DNA of 42,677 nucleotides. It comes from Fidelibacterota bacterium TCS52. GTDB lineage: Bacteria > Fidelibacterota > Fidelibacteria > Fidelibacterales > Fidelibacteraceae. Positions 18,899-27,040 of this stretch are shown here, piece after piece (position 1 is the first letter of the stretch; each line of letters starts with the position of its first letter). The notes under the pieces were generated by a model, which searched no databases, was not told the DNA's origin, and saw only the letters and a list, made by a program, of their open reading frames with translations. The stretch spans positions 1 to 42,677 of the forward strand of contig LSCC01000005.1 of the NCBI GenBank assembly GCA_001577215.1, in the 5' to 3' direction. Made by a program: the position numbers and the translations under genes.

Positions 18899-19233
18899 TC
18901 CTATATTTATTATGTTTTACTTTAATGTTAGTGGGATTATATGGAATTTTAACTAAAAGAGATTTGATCAAAATAATTCTTTCTGCTTCAATTATGGGAT
19001 ATGCTACAAATTTATTACTAATTTTATTTGCCTATAGAAATGGAAGTATCTTTCCAATATTGAGAAAGGGAGTTGAAATAATACCAATGGTTGATCCACT
19101 TCCACAAGCATTAGTTCTTACATCAATCGTAATTGAATTAGGAACCACTGCACTACTTGTTGCATTGGCATTAAAATTATTTCAAAAATATAAAACTTAT
19201 GACATAACAAAAATAAGGAAGCTATCAGGATGA
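18895..19233 (+). CDS. mrpC: MrpC/MbhG-like subunit (NuoK-like)
   Basis: 112 aa from the ATG at 18895, preceded by GAAGGAG; the frame is open upstream to 18853 but that part lies inside mrpB. Three TM helices, with MrpC/NuoK features: GLYGILTKRDLIK (about residues 14-26), the NLLLILF helix, and the DPLPQALVLTSIVIELG segment (about 62-78), whose glutamate matches a conserved NuoK-type ion-path residue. It overlaps the following mrpD-like gene by 4 bp. Confidence 0.93.
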   Translation: MILYLLCFTLMLVGLYGILTKRDLIKIILSASIMGYATNLLLILFAYRNGSIFPILRKGVEIIPMVDPLPQALVLTSIVIELGTTALLVALALKLFQKYKTYDITKIRKLSG

Positions 19234-20705
19234 TCTTACCATTTTTTATTATTATTCCTTTATTGACTGCCTTTTTAATTGCAATTGTTGCAGGGAAAAA
19301 AGATAATTTCGCTAACGGATTATCAATTTTTTCGTCACTATTACTTCTGTTGGGAGCAATTTATAATTTCTTTACACAAAACCAAGAAGTAATTGTTTAC
19401 AAAATTGGAAACTGGAAAGCACCGATTGGTATAAATTTAGTACAAGATTCGCTCACTATTTTTATGCTTATAATTGTTGGATTGATCTCACTTACATCGC
19501 TTATTTACTCGAGACAATATATTCGTCATATTTCTACAAATTGGAAATATTATGCTCTATTTATGTTTCTTATTACAGGAATGAATGGTGTTATTGTTAC
19601 GGGAGATCTTTTCAACCTGTTTGTTTTTATGGAGATTGCATTAATTTCTGCATTTGCCCTTGTTGCTTACGGAGGAAAAGCAGAAGAATTCGAAGCGGCT
19701 TTCAAATATGCAATTATGGGTGTCGTTTCTTCCACTTTTATATTAGTCGGAATTGCTATTCTTTATTCAGCAACTTCCACACTGACATTAGCAAAAATTG
19801 CCGAACAAATTCCAAATATCAGTTATAAAATAGTATATTTGGTAGGTGGAATATTTCTCATGGGATTTGGTTTAAAAGCAGCTATTATTCCATTCCATAC
19901 TTGGTTACCGGATGCTCATTCATCGGCTCCAGCTCCAATCTCAGCGATGTTATCAGGTGTATTGATCAAGGTTCTCGGAATATATGCTATAATTAGGATC
20001 TTTTTTAATGTATTCGGAGCACCCGAATTTTTCCTTAATATTTTTATGACATTGGGCGTTATTTCTATTTTAATTGCAGGATTTCTTGCAATTGCTCAAT
20101 GGGATATGAAAAGATTACTTGCTTACAGTAGTATCAGTCAAATAGGTTATATTCTTTTAGGACTAGGAATTGGTTCAACTTTAGGAATATTAGGTGCAGT
20201 TTTTCACTTATTTAATCATGCAATTTTCAAATCACTTCTTTTTTATAATGCAGGTTCAGTTGAAATGACTACCGGAACTCGCGACTTAAAGAAAATGGGA
20301 AAGCTTACAAAATTAATGCCTGTTACTTCAAAAACATCTATGATCGCTTCTCTTGCAATTTCAGGAATCCCACCTTTTAACGGATTCTTTAGTAAACTTA
20401 TTATTATTATTGCTGCTATTCAATCTGGACATCCATTCTTAACTGCTTTAGCCGTGATAGGAAGTATTCAGACATTAGCCGCTTTACTAAAAGTACAACG
20501 CTTTGGATTTCATAGTGAAAATAAAACAAAAATTACAAAAAATATAACGAGTTTCGGCATGAAATTTGCGATGATAACTCTAGCTTTTTTATGTTTCGCA
20601 GGAGCAATTGTAATCATTCCAGAAATTAAAGAAGTAACTTTAGATCCAATCGTTGAAGTAATTAACAATAATAGTGAATATATGAAAATAGTACTCGGGA
20701 GGTAA
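19230..20705 (+). CDS. mrpD: MrpD/MbhH-like antiporter subunit
   Basis: 491 aa, about 14 TM helices. All main ion-path features of the NuoL/M/N-MrpD family are present: the TM5 glutamate in FMEIALIS (about residue 134), the central lysine in GLKAAIIPFHTWLPDA (about 216), and the LIKVLGIY lysine (about 247). SISQIGY and FNHAIFKSLLF further downstream are also typical. In Mrp and Mbh this subunit is the main Na+/H+ translocating antiporter-like protein. It starts in the mrpC stop (ATGA) and is 6 bp before mrpE. Confidence 0.95.
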   Translation: MILPFFIIIPLLTAFLIAIVAGKKDNFANGLSIFSSLLLLLGAIYNFFTQNQEVIVYKIGNWKAPIGINLVQDSLTIFMLIIVGLISLTSLIYSRQYIRHISTNWKYYALFMFLITGMNGVIVTGDLFNLFVFMEIALISAFALVAYGGKAEEFEAAFKYAIMGVVSSTFILVGIAILYSATSTLTLAKIAEQIPNISYKIVYLVGGIFLMGFGLKAAIIPFHTWLPDAHSSAPAPISAMLSGVLIKVLGIYAIIRIFFNVFGAPEFFLNIFMTLGVISILIAGFLAIAQWDMKRLLAYSSISQIGYILLGLGIGSTLGILGAVFHLFNHAIFKSLLFYNAGSVEMTTGTRDLKKMGKLTKLMPVTSKTSMIASLAISGIPPFNGFFSKLIIIIAAIQSGHPFLTALAVIGSIQTLAALLKVQRFGFHSENKTKITKNITSFGMKFAMITLAFLCFAGAIVIIPEIKEVTLDPIVEVINNNSEYMKIVLGR

Positions 20706-20711
20706 AAATAT

Positions 20712-21218
20712 ATGTCTCTAAAAAATAGAAGTAGGATAACTGTTTTTTTCTTATCATTGCTTGTCTGGTTTGCACTTACTGATATTACAAATCTACAAGA
20801 GGTAATTCTTGGTATTATTATTGCTATTTTTGTTGCCTTAATAGCCGGTCATTTTTTGATAACAACAGAAAAAAGAAAACATATTTTTAAAAGGATCGGA
20901 TATGCGCTTTTGTATATTATTAAATTCTTATGGGAAATTATAAAAGCAAATGTTCATGTTGCATATTTGGTTGTACATCCAAAAGTACCGATTAATCCCG
21001 GTATTGTTAAAATTAAAACTAAGCTTACAAAAGAATCAGCAATGACCATTCTTGCAAATTCAATAACACTTACACCCGGAACATTAACAGTTGATATCAA
21101 TCTAGAAAAACAAGAATTGTATATTCATTGTATTGATGTACATTCAAAAAAAATAGAAGACAACACAAAAGATATTGGTAATCGATTTGAAAAAATCTTA
21201 ATGGAGGTATTCGAATGA
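20712..21218 (+). CDS. mrpE: MrpE/MbhA-like subunit
   Basis: 168 aa. Two or three N-terminal TM helices (about residues 10-50) and an amphipathic/TM stretch (about 68-90) are followed by a cytoplasmic domain. The segment LANSITLTPGTLTVDI (about 115-130) and the later YIHCIDV are the family signature. MrpE is a structural subunit of Mrp-type antiporters. It overlaps mrpF by 4 bp. Confidence 0.92.
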   Translation: MSLKNRSRITVFFLSLLVWFALTDITNLQEVILGIIIAIFVALIAGHFLITTEKRKHIFKRIGYALLYIIKFLWEIIKANVHVAYLVVHPKVPINPGIVKIKTKLTKESAMTILANSITLTPGTLTVDINLEKQELYIHCIDVHSKKIEDNTKDIGNRFEKILMEVFE

Positions 21219-21553
21219 AAATATTTCGTTGGATACTTGGAATAATTATTTTAGGCATTTTAGCATATTGTAATTTCTTTGTATACAAAGGTGAAATCAT
21301 ATTTAAATTAATTAATGTAATCCTATTTGCTTCATTGTTCGTTCTATATAGAGTGATTTTTGGGCCATCTGCCGCAGATAGAATTGTAGCTGTTGATATT
21401 TTCGGTATATTAATTATTGGATTATTAGCTATTATTGGATTATTTTATGATGAATCATTTTATATGGATATTGCACTTATTTGGGGGTTATTAAGTTTTA
21501 TTGCTTCACTTGCATTCGCAAAAATTTTAGAAAGGAGGCATCTTGATGATTAG
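21215..21553 (+). CDS. mrpF: MrpF/MbhB-like subunit
   Basis: 112 aa, three TM helices. The GPSAADRIVAVDIFG segment at about residues 45-59 is the MrpF signature; the Asp-Arg pair is conserved in the family. There is an extra N-terminal hydrophobic stretch compared with short MrpF proteins. It begins within the end of mrpE and overlaps mrpG by 11 bp. It has a clear GGAGG site (ATGGAGG just before the start). Confidence 0.92.
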   Translation: MKIFRWILGIIILGILAYCNFFVYKGEIIFKLINVILFASLFVLYRVIFGPSAADRIVAVDIFGILIIGLLAIIGLFYDESFYMDIALIWGLLSFIASLAFAKILERRHLDD

Positions 21554-21881
21554 AGAAATAATTGGATTTGGTTTGATATATATTGGCGTTGTATTTGATT
21601 TTTTCGGTGTATTAGGATTAATTCGACTTCCTGACGTTTATAACCGTTTACAGGCTGCTACTAAAAGTGTTACTTTCGGCACTGGTGGAATTTTACTTGG
21701 AATATTTGTTCTTCAAGGGTTCAATAATTTTGGATTTAAGGCAATTTTAGGAATAATATTCATCTTCCTCGCCTCTCCTACCGCAGCTCATGCAATTTCA
21801 CATGCTTCTCACCGTAGCAATATCAAATTAGACGAAAAAACAGTCGTCGATCAATATGCAGAAGATAACGAAAATAAATAA
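21543..21881 (+). CDS. mrpG: MrpG/MbhC-like subunit
   Basis: 112 aa, three TM helices. The signature GLIRLPDVYNRLQAATKSVTFG (key residues R28, P30, D31, Y33, R35, K42) and SPTAAHAISHAS (about residues 79-90) are typical of MrpG. It completes the Mrp module (MrpA-C-like, B, C, D, E, F, G). A GAAAGGAGG site precedes the start, inside the end of mrpF. Confidence 0.92.
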   Translation: MMIREIIGFGLIYIGVVFDFFGVLGLIRLPDVYNRLQAATKSVTFGTGGILLGIFVLQGFNNFGFKAILGIIFIFLASPTAAHAISHASHRSNIKLDEKTVVDQYAEDNENK

Positions 21882-21908
21882 TTATTCTTTTTATAAATGG
21901 AGTAAAGA

Positions 21909-22511
21909 ATGTTTTTACCAAAATTACGAGAAGTAAAAGAAGCATTAACCTCTTTTTTTACAGCACCTTATACAACAAAATTTCCCAAAGAACCATTTGA
22001 ACCATCAAAACATTATCGTGGTTTTCCAAGATATGACGAAGAAGAATGCATTGGTTGTGGTGCTTGTGTTCAAGTTTGTCCGGCAACTGCTATCGAATTA
22101 TCTGACGATAAAGAAAATTTAAAACGTGTTCTAAGGGTAAACTATACATCCTGTATTCAATGTGGACAATGCGAAGAACATTGTACCACAGAAAAAGGTA
22201 TTATATGTACGACTGAATATTCGCACTCCACAAGCGATCTCAATGATCCTGACACTGTAGAAACAATCGAAAAAGAAATTGTTTTCTGTGAAGTATGCGG
22301 TGAAGTTATCGGATGTCGTGATCATCTTAACTGGATAAAGGAAAGATTAGGAGCAAAAGCTTATGCACATCCTAATTTCTTATTGGAAACACAAGCTCAA
22401 TTTTTTGATTTAGATCCTTCTAAACCAAAAGATAGAATACGAAGAGAAGATCAAATAAAAGAAGTATGCCCTAAATGCCGTTACAAAATCGTAGTTTCGG
22501 ATGAATTTTAG
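21909..22511 (+). CDS. mbhN: NuoI/MbhN-like ferredoxin subunit
   Basis: 200 aa. Two [4Fe-4S] motifs, CIGCGACVQVCP (about residues 46-57) and CIQCGQCEEHC (about 78-88), form the electron wire from ferredoxin to the small subunit. The C-terminal half has two more cysteine pairs, CEVC (about 126-129) and CPKC (about 187-190), looking like a zinc-ribbon-type site; similar tails occur in HycF-like subunits. In this operon it lies after the Mrp genes, away from its structural partners at 13091-16074. It overlaps the protease gene by 11 bp. Confidence 0.92.
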   Translation: MFLPKLREVKEALTSFFTAPYTTKFPKEPFEPSKHYRGFPRYDEEECIGCGACVQVCPATAIELSDDKENLKRVLRVNYTSCIQCGQCEEHCTTEKGIICTTEYSHSTSDLNDPDTVETIEKEIVFCEVCGEVIGCRDHLNWIKERLGAKAYAHPNFLLETQAQFFDLDPSKPKDRIRREDQIKEVCPKCRYKIVVSDEF

Positions 22512-22965
22512 TACTCTTGATAAATTACTTTTAAAATATAATAAAAAAGAAATCGTTTTTGTTGGATTGGGAAATCATGATCGTGGTGATGATGCAGCAG
22601 GTCTAATACTGCTTGATAAATTAGAAAATATTACGGATTATTCTAATTCCAACTTTATAAATGCAGGTAAAAATCCAGAAAATCATTTACAAGAAATACT
22701 TGATCATAATCCAAAAATCGTTGTTTTTATTGACAGCACTGAATTTAACAAAGACCCGGGAACAATTTCATTAATTGAATCGGAAAAAATTGATAAGTTT
22801 GATTTTAGTACTCATACATTTTCTATCGCTCTAATTGAAAAATATTTACTTAAACATAAAGATTTAAAAACCATTTATATTGGAATTCAACCAAAATCAA
22901 TGAATTTTGGTGATAAAGTTTCGAATGTTGTAAAAAATGAAATTGATATTTTTTTTAGTAAATAG
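22501..22965 (+). CDS. hycI: Hydrogenase maturation protease, HycI-like
   Basis: 154 aa. The family motif GLGNHDRGDDAAG is near residues 22-34, with the metal-binding acid Asp31, a second acid in IDSTEF (about 80) and the histidine in THTFSI (about 103). These are the nickel-sensing residues of HycI/HybD proteases. It removes the C-terminal peptide of the matching large subunit after nickel insertion; by position its target is the group 4 large subunit at 14866-16074. It is the last gene of the operon, only 21 bp from the convergent gene end at 22987, with no convincing hairpin in between. Confidence 0.9.
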   Translation: MNFSTLDKLLLKYNKKEIVFVGLGNHDRGDDAAGLILLDKLENITDYSNSNFINAGKNPENHLQEILDHNPKIVVFIDSTEFNKDPGTISLIESEKIDKFDFSTHTFSIALIEKYLLKHKDLKTIYIGIQPKSMNFGDKVSNVVKNEIDIFFSK

Positions 22966-22986
22966 ATAATAATTATTTTCTTTATA

Positions 22987-23625
22987 TTAAAAATTATATT
23001 TCATATTAATTATTAAAACATTCGTATTATTCCAAGTGTCTTTTTTGTTGCTTTCAAATAAGTAATAAATATTACCACTAAAATCATATATTATTGGAAA
23101 TGATAATCCCAAATAAATTCTATTCTTATTTAACTCATTTACCTTAAAATCATAAAATATTTCTTCATATATAGATGGCTGTAAATTAGAAAAATAATTT
23201 GTTAGTTTAAAACCAACTTTATTTCTGTACCTTAGTGAATTATCATCACTCTTTAATCTTAGCTCAATTCTACTTCTATTGCTTAAATTACATTTATTGA
23301 ATTGTTTTATTAATTTTAGATCAAAGTATGGACGATATTCTTGCTTCCATTCATTTTCTTTTTTAAAAAATATATGTTTATAACTTTCGCTAATAGAAAT
23401 CCACGAATTAATTTTTTTTCTAATACCAAAACCTAAAAAATTATAATGATTTTCCATATCATCTCTAAATCTAAATTCAGAAAATAGTTTAATTTCACAA
23501 TTATTTTTTAAAGTTGCACTCGTTTCTAAGTAATTCCAATATTCCTGATCTGCTTCAGCAAATAAAAAATTGTTACTAATAAAGTAATTTAATTCCATAA
23601 TTGATTTTATATGTTCTAATGCCAA
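22987..23625 (-). CDS. DUF2490-like beta-rich protein
   Basis: 212 aa from a TTG at 23625; the first ATG is at 23598 (203 aa). The alternating aromatic/polar strands from about residue 25 to the C-terminal YNF, together with an early WNYLE, resemble DUF2490 proteins. These are predicted outer-membrane or periplasmic beta-barrel-like proteins that normally carry a signal peptide. Here the N-terminus reads only FISNNFLFAEAD: a plausible cleavage region but with no basic start and hardly any hydrophobic core. Another frame across 23570-23605 encodes a more hydrophobic run, so a frameshift or wrong start is possible. It is isolated between the two hydrogenase operons and transcribed against both. 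Function unknown. Confidence 0.6.
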   Translation of the reverse strand: MALEHIKSIMELNYFISNNFLFAEADQEYWNYLETSATLKNNCEIKLFSEFRFRDDMENHYNFLGFGIRKKINSWISISESYKHIFFKKENEWKQEYRPYFDLKLIKQFNKCNLSNRSRIELRLKSDDNSLRYRNKVGFKLTNYFSNLQPSIYEEIFYDFKVNELNKNRIYLGLSFPIIYDFSGNIYYLFESNKKDTWNNTNVLIINMKYNF

Positions 23626-23724
23626 AATTAATAATGTTAATGACCTTAACTAAATTTTACAGGACGATTTACAAAATACCACGATCAATCCTTAATATCG
23701 ACTCATATTATTTATCATTTTCCC

Positions 23725-23755
23725 TTGACTAAATAATAAATAAATGCTAAATTTA
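23725..23755 (+). promoter_or_regulatory. Candidate promoter of the hypB-hox operon
   Basis: TTGACT at 23725-23730 is followed by 17 bp and TAAATTTA at 23748-23755. This is the same design and spacing as the box pair before the Mbh operon. The leader to the hypB start would be about 80 nt. Confidence 0.45.
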
Positions 23756-23776
23756 TGTTTTATAATGAGGGTATGT

Positions 23777-23803
23777 TTTATAAATAAAGTAAATTTATAA
23801 ATA
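23777..23803 (+). repeat. Twin TTTATAAATA repeats, candidate operator
   Basis: TTTATAAATA occurs at 23777-23786 and again at 23794-23803, a 17-bp period. Each copy is nearly its own reverse complement, so the pair also reads as an inverted repeat with 9-bp arms. It lies just downstream of the candidate hypB promoter, where a repressor could bind. The composition is purely AT except for the spacer, so chance cannot be excluded. Confidence 0.3.
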
Positions 23804-23845
23804 GAAAAACTTTCTAATTATTAATGTTTAGGTGATTGAAAAAAA

Positions 23846-24505
23846 ATGCAAGAAAAAGAAATCAAAGTAATGAAAAAGATTTTAGCCACAAATGACAAAA
23901 TGGCCATGGAATTAAGAAATATTTTAAAAGAAAAGGGCGTTTTATTTATAAATTTAATGAGTTCACCCGGATCCGGAAAAACCACATTATTGGAAAATAC
24001 TGCAAAAAATTTTAATGGTAAATTAGCAGTAATCGAAGGTGATATTGAAACTACACTTGATTCTCAAAGAATATCAAACGCTGGAATGCTTTCTTATCAA
24101 ATAAATACCGGTCCTTTTGGTGGCGATTGTCATCTTGAATCAGGTTGGATCAAATCAGCTTTAGAAGAAATTGACTTGACTAATATTGATATTTTATTTG
24201 TTGAAAATATTGGAAATCTTGTTTGCCCTGCAGAATTTGATGTTGGTGCTCATTTTAACGTAGTTGTTTTAAGTACTACTGAAGGTGAAGACAAACCATT
24301 AAAATATCCTCTCGCTTTTCAAAATTCTTCTGTTTGTATTATTACAAAAACCGATCTAACACCTTACTTAGAAATAGATCTAAAACAATTAAAAGAAAAT
24401 ATTAAAAAAGTTAATCCAAAATTGAAAATATTGGAATTATCCTCAAAAACCGGTAACGGAATGGAAAATTGGTTTAATTTTTTAAATAAAAATAAATTAT
24501 CTTAA
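23846..24505 (+). CDS. hypB: HypB, GTPase for hydrogenase nickel insertion
   Basis: 219 aa. SIMIBI-class GTPase with P-loop SSPGSGKTT at residues 39-47, the metal-site motif GGDCHLE near 93-99, the ENIGNLVCPA switch (about 131-140) and the NKxD-equivalent TKTDL (about 171). It lacks the histidine-rich nickel-storage N-terminus of some HypB proteins. HypB with HypA delivers nickel to the precursor large subunit. It is the first gene of the hox operon and may serve both hydrogenases. HypA, C, D, E and F are not in the window, so they must lie elsewhere if the enzymes are active. Confidence 0.95.
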   Translation: MQEKEIKVMKKILATNDKMAMELRNILKEKGVLFINLMSSPGSGKTTLLENTAKNFNGKLAVIEGDIETTLDSQRISNAGMLSYQINTGPFGGDCHLESGWIKSALEEIDLTNIDILFVENIGNLVCPAEFDVGAHFNVVVLSTTEGEDKPLKYPLAFQNSSVCIITKTDLTPYLEIDLKQLKENIKKVNPKLKILELSSKTGNGMENWFNFLNKNKLS

Positions 24506-24521
24506 ATGGGAGAAGAACAAT

Positions 24522-26324
24522 ATGGAAAAAACCGTAAATAATATTATTACCCATCACGCAAATGATAAAAAACGTCTCATGGATATGTTACTGAATATTC
24601 AAGAACAATTCAACTATATACCTGATGATGCAATTGATATTTTAGTTGAAAAATTAGATCTACCAAAGGTGCATATTTTAGAAACAATCTCTTTTTATCA
24701 TTTTCTTACACTAAAATACACCGGTAAATATACAATTTATTTAAATGACAGTGTTTCAGCATATATGAATGGTCGTAAAGAAGTAGCAAAAGCTTTTGAA
24801 GAAGAAATTGGGATTAAATTCAATTCGGTAACAAATGATGGACTGATTGGACTTTTCGACACTTCTTGTATTGGAATGAGCGATCAGGAACCATCAGCTT
24901 TAATTAATAATAAAGTTTTTACAAATCTTTCACCTGAAAAAGTAAAAGAGATTGTAAAAAACATGAAAGATGGAAAAGATATTAACAATTTAATGAAAGC
25001 AAATCTTGGCGATGGGAAAAACAGTCACAAACTTATTCATTCTATGGTCAATAACAATATTCATATAAAGAAAGCAATTTTATCTGACGATTATATACCT
25101 GGTTCGGCATTGTTGAAAATAATTGAACAAGAGAGAATGGAAGTTGTGAATGAGATAGAAAATGCTGAGCTTCGTGGTCGTGGTGGAGCAGGTTTTCCAA
25201 CTGACCTAAAATGGAAGTTTACAGCAAAAACACCTGAAGGTAAAAGATACATATTTTGTAATGCAGACGAAGGAGAGCCTGGGACTTTTAAAGATCGAGT
25301 AATACTAACTGAAAAACCTGAACTCATATTTGAAGGAATGGCTATATGTGGATATGCAATAGATTCTGATGAAGGAATACTTTATCTTCGTCATGAATAT
25401 AAATATTTGAAAAAATATTTAGAAAATATCTTAGATAAAATGCGTAAAAGAAATCTGCTTGGTAAAAATATTCTAGGACAAGATGGATTTAATTTTGATA
25501 TAAGAATTCAATTAGGCGGTGGAGCTTATGTCTGTGGTGAAGAAACTGCTTTACTTGAATCTACTGAAGGCAACAGAGGTGAACCTCGCTACAAGCCCCC
25601 CTTCCCTGCTGTTAAAGGATATTTAGATAGACCAACAGTAATTAATAATGTAGAAACACTTTGCTCCGTTGTGAAAATATTAAATAAAGGTAATTATTGG
25701 TTCAAAAAAATGGGAACAGAAGAGTCCCGGGGAACAAAATTATTAAGTATTTCAGGTGACTGTGAAAAACTGGGAATTTACGAGGTTGAATGGGGAATAA
25801 CAATAACTGAAATGCTTCATATGGCCGGAGCAAGTAATGTACAGGCAGTACAAATCGGTGGACCTTCCGGAAACTGTATTTCACAGGATGAATTTGAAAA
25901 TCAAATTCGTTATTCAGACCTCGGAACAGGTGGCTCAATTGTGATAATCGGCAATAAACGAGATTTATTAAAAGATATAGTTTTAAATTATACAAATTTC
26001 TTTATTGAAGAATCTTGTGGATCTTGTGTACCATGTAGAAATTTAATAGTTATCTATCGCAATACATTACAAAAAATTATTAATGGTAAAGGTGTCCAAG
26101 CTGATTTAGATAATATGTTAGAATGGGAAAAAGTAATGAAAATGAATAGGTGTGGATTAGGGCAAACTTCATTTCATCCAATTGTTACAACATTGAAAAA
26201 TTTTCCGAAACTTTATGAAAGCAAAATCCTTGAAGATTCAGACATAATCTCAACTTTTGACATTAATTCTGCAATTAAAGAATATTGTAATGCAACCGGA
26301 AGAAAACCAAATATTGAGGAGTAA
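24522..26324 (+). CDS. hoxF: HoxF, NAD(H)-binding diaphorase with NuoE-like N-terminus
   Basis: 600 aa. Residues 1-150 are a NuoE-like thioredoxin-fold domain, but of its four [2Fe-2S] cysteines only Cys116 remains; the others read Asn75, Ala80 and Ser120. Residues about 190-600 are NuoF-like: FMN/NADH motifs RGRGGAGFP (about 216) and NADEGEPGTF (about 241), then GGGAYVCGEETAL and the [4Fe-4S] motif ESCGSCVPC with a late Cys in RCGLGQ. This is the domain order of HoxF in soluble NAD-reducing hydrogenases (group 3d), where the NuoE part is fused. It oxidises or reduces NAD(H) and passes electrons through HoxU and HoxY to HoxH. It is 2 bp from hoxU. Confidence 0.93.
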   Translation: MEKTVNNIITHHANDKKRLMDMLLNIQEQFNYIPDDAIDILVEKLDLPKVHILETISFYHFLTLKYTGKYTIYLNDSVSAYMNGRKEVAKAFEEEIGIKFNSVTNDGLIGLFDTSCIGMSDQEPSALINNKVFTNLSPEKVKEIVKNMKDGKDINNLMKANLGDGKNSHKLIHSMVNNNIHIKKAILSDDYIPGSALLKIIEQERMEVVNEIENAELRGRGGAGFPTDLKWKFTAKTPEGKRYIFCNADEGEPGTFKDRVILTEKPELIFEGMAICGYAIDSDEGILYLRHEYKYLKKYLENILDKMRKRNLLGKNILGQDGFNFDIRIQLGGGAYVCGEETALLESTEGNRGEPRYKPPFPAVKGYLDRPTVINNVETLCSVVKILNKGNYWFKKMGTEESRGTKLLSISGDCEKLGIYEVEWGITITEMLHMAGASNVQAVQIGGPSGNCISQDEFENQIRYSDLGTGGSIVIIGNKRDLLKDIVLNYTNFFIEESCGSCVPCRNLIVIYRNTLQKIINGKGVQADLDNMLEWEKVMKMNRCGLGQTSFHPIVTTLKNFPKLYESKILEDSDIISTFDINSAIKEYCNATGRKPNIEE

Positions 26325-26326
26325 TA

Positions 26327-27040
26327 ATGAAAAAGAAATTTAAAATATTAATTGATGGAAAAGAGTTATCTGTAAAGCATGGTCAAACAATACTTGAAGT
26401 TGCAAGTAACAATGGAATATATATTCCAACGTTATGCAATTATGTAAATCTTGAGCCACAAGCTTCATGTAGAGTTTGCAGTGTAAAAGTAAATGGACGC
26501 CCAATGACTGCTTGTACTACAACAGTCAGACCTAAAATGGAAATTGAAAACGATACAAAAGAAATGAATGAACTTAGAAAAATCATTATTGAAACAATGT
26601 TTATTACAGGAAATCATTTTTGTCCATCTTGCGAAAAAAGCGGCAATTGTGAATTACAAGCACTTGCTTATAGATTGAAAATGGATGTTCCACAATTTTC
26701 ATATTCATTTTCTAATAAAGATATTGATGCTTCAAATCCAAAATTAATGATTGATCACAACAGATGTATAAAATGTAAAAGATGCGCTCGTGGAATAAAA
26801 ACTGATGATGGTAAAGATATCTTTGCATTCAAAAATAGAGGTAAAAAAATTATGATCAGTATCGATAACGAATTAGCAAAAAATATTTCAGATGAAAAAG
26901 CTCAAGAAGCAATGGACATCTGCCCTGTTGGTGCTATTCTGAAAAAAGAACGCGGGTTTATCGACCCTATCGGAACTCGCAAATATGATAATAAACCAAT
27001 CGGTAGTGATATAGAAAAACTTATGGAGGTTCGATCATGA
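26327..27040 (+). CDS. hoxU: HoxU, diaphorase iron-sulfur subunit
   Basis: 237 aa. It has an N-terminal [2Fe-2S] plant-ferredoxin domain (cysteines in LCNYVN, CRVC and TACTT, about residues 37-66), then the His/Cys [4Fe-4S] segment (His97, CPSC, NC; about 97-109) and a [4Fe-4S] motif CIKCKRC with the fourth ligand in DICPVGAI (about 146-202). This is the NuoG N-terminal layout used by HoxU. It wires HoxF to the small subunit HoxY. It starts after a GGAG site and overlaps hoxY by 4 bp. Confidence 0.93.
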   Translation: MKKKFKILIDGKELSVKHGQTILEVASNNGIYIPTLCNYVNLEPQASCRVCSVKVNGRPMTACTTTVRPKMEIENDTKEMNELRKIIIETMFITGNHFCPSCEKSGNCELQALAYRLKMDVPQFSYSFSNKDIDASNPKLMIDHNRCIKCKRCARGIKTDDGKDIFAFKNRGKKIMISIDNELAKNISDEKAQEAMDICPVGAILKKERGFIDPIGTRKYDNKPIGSDIEKLMEVRS

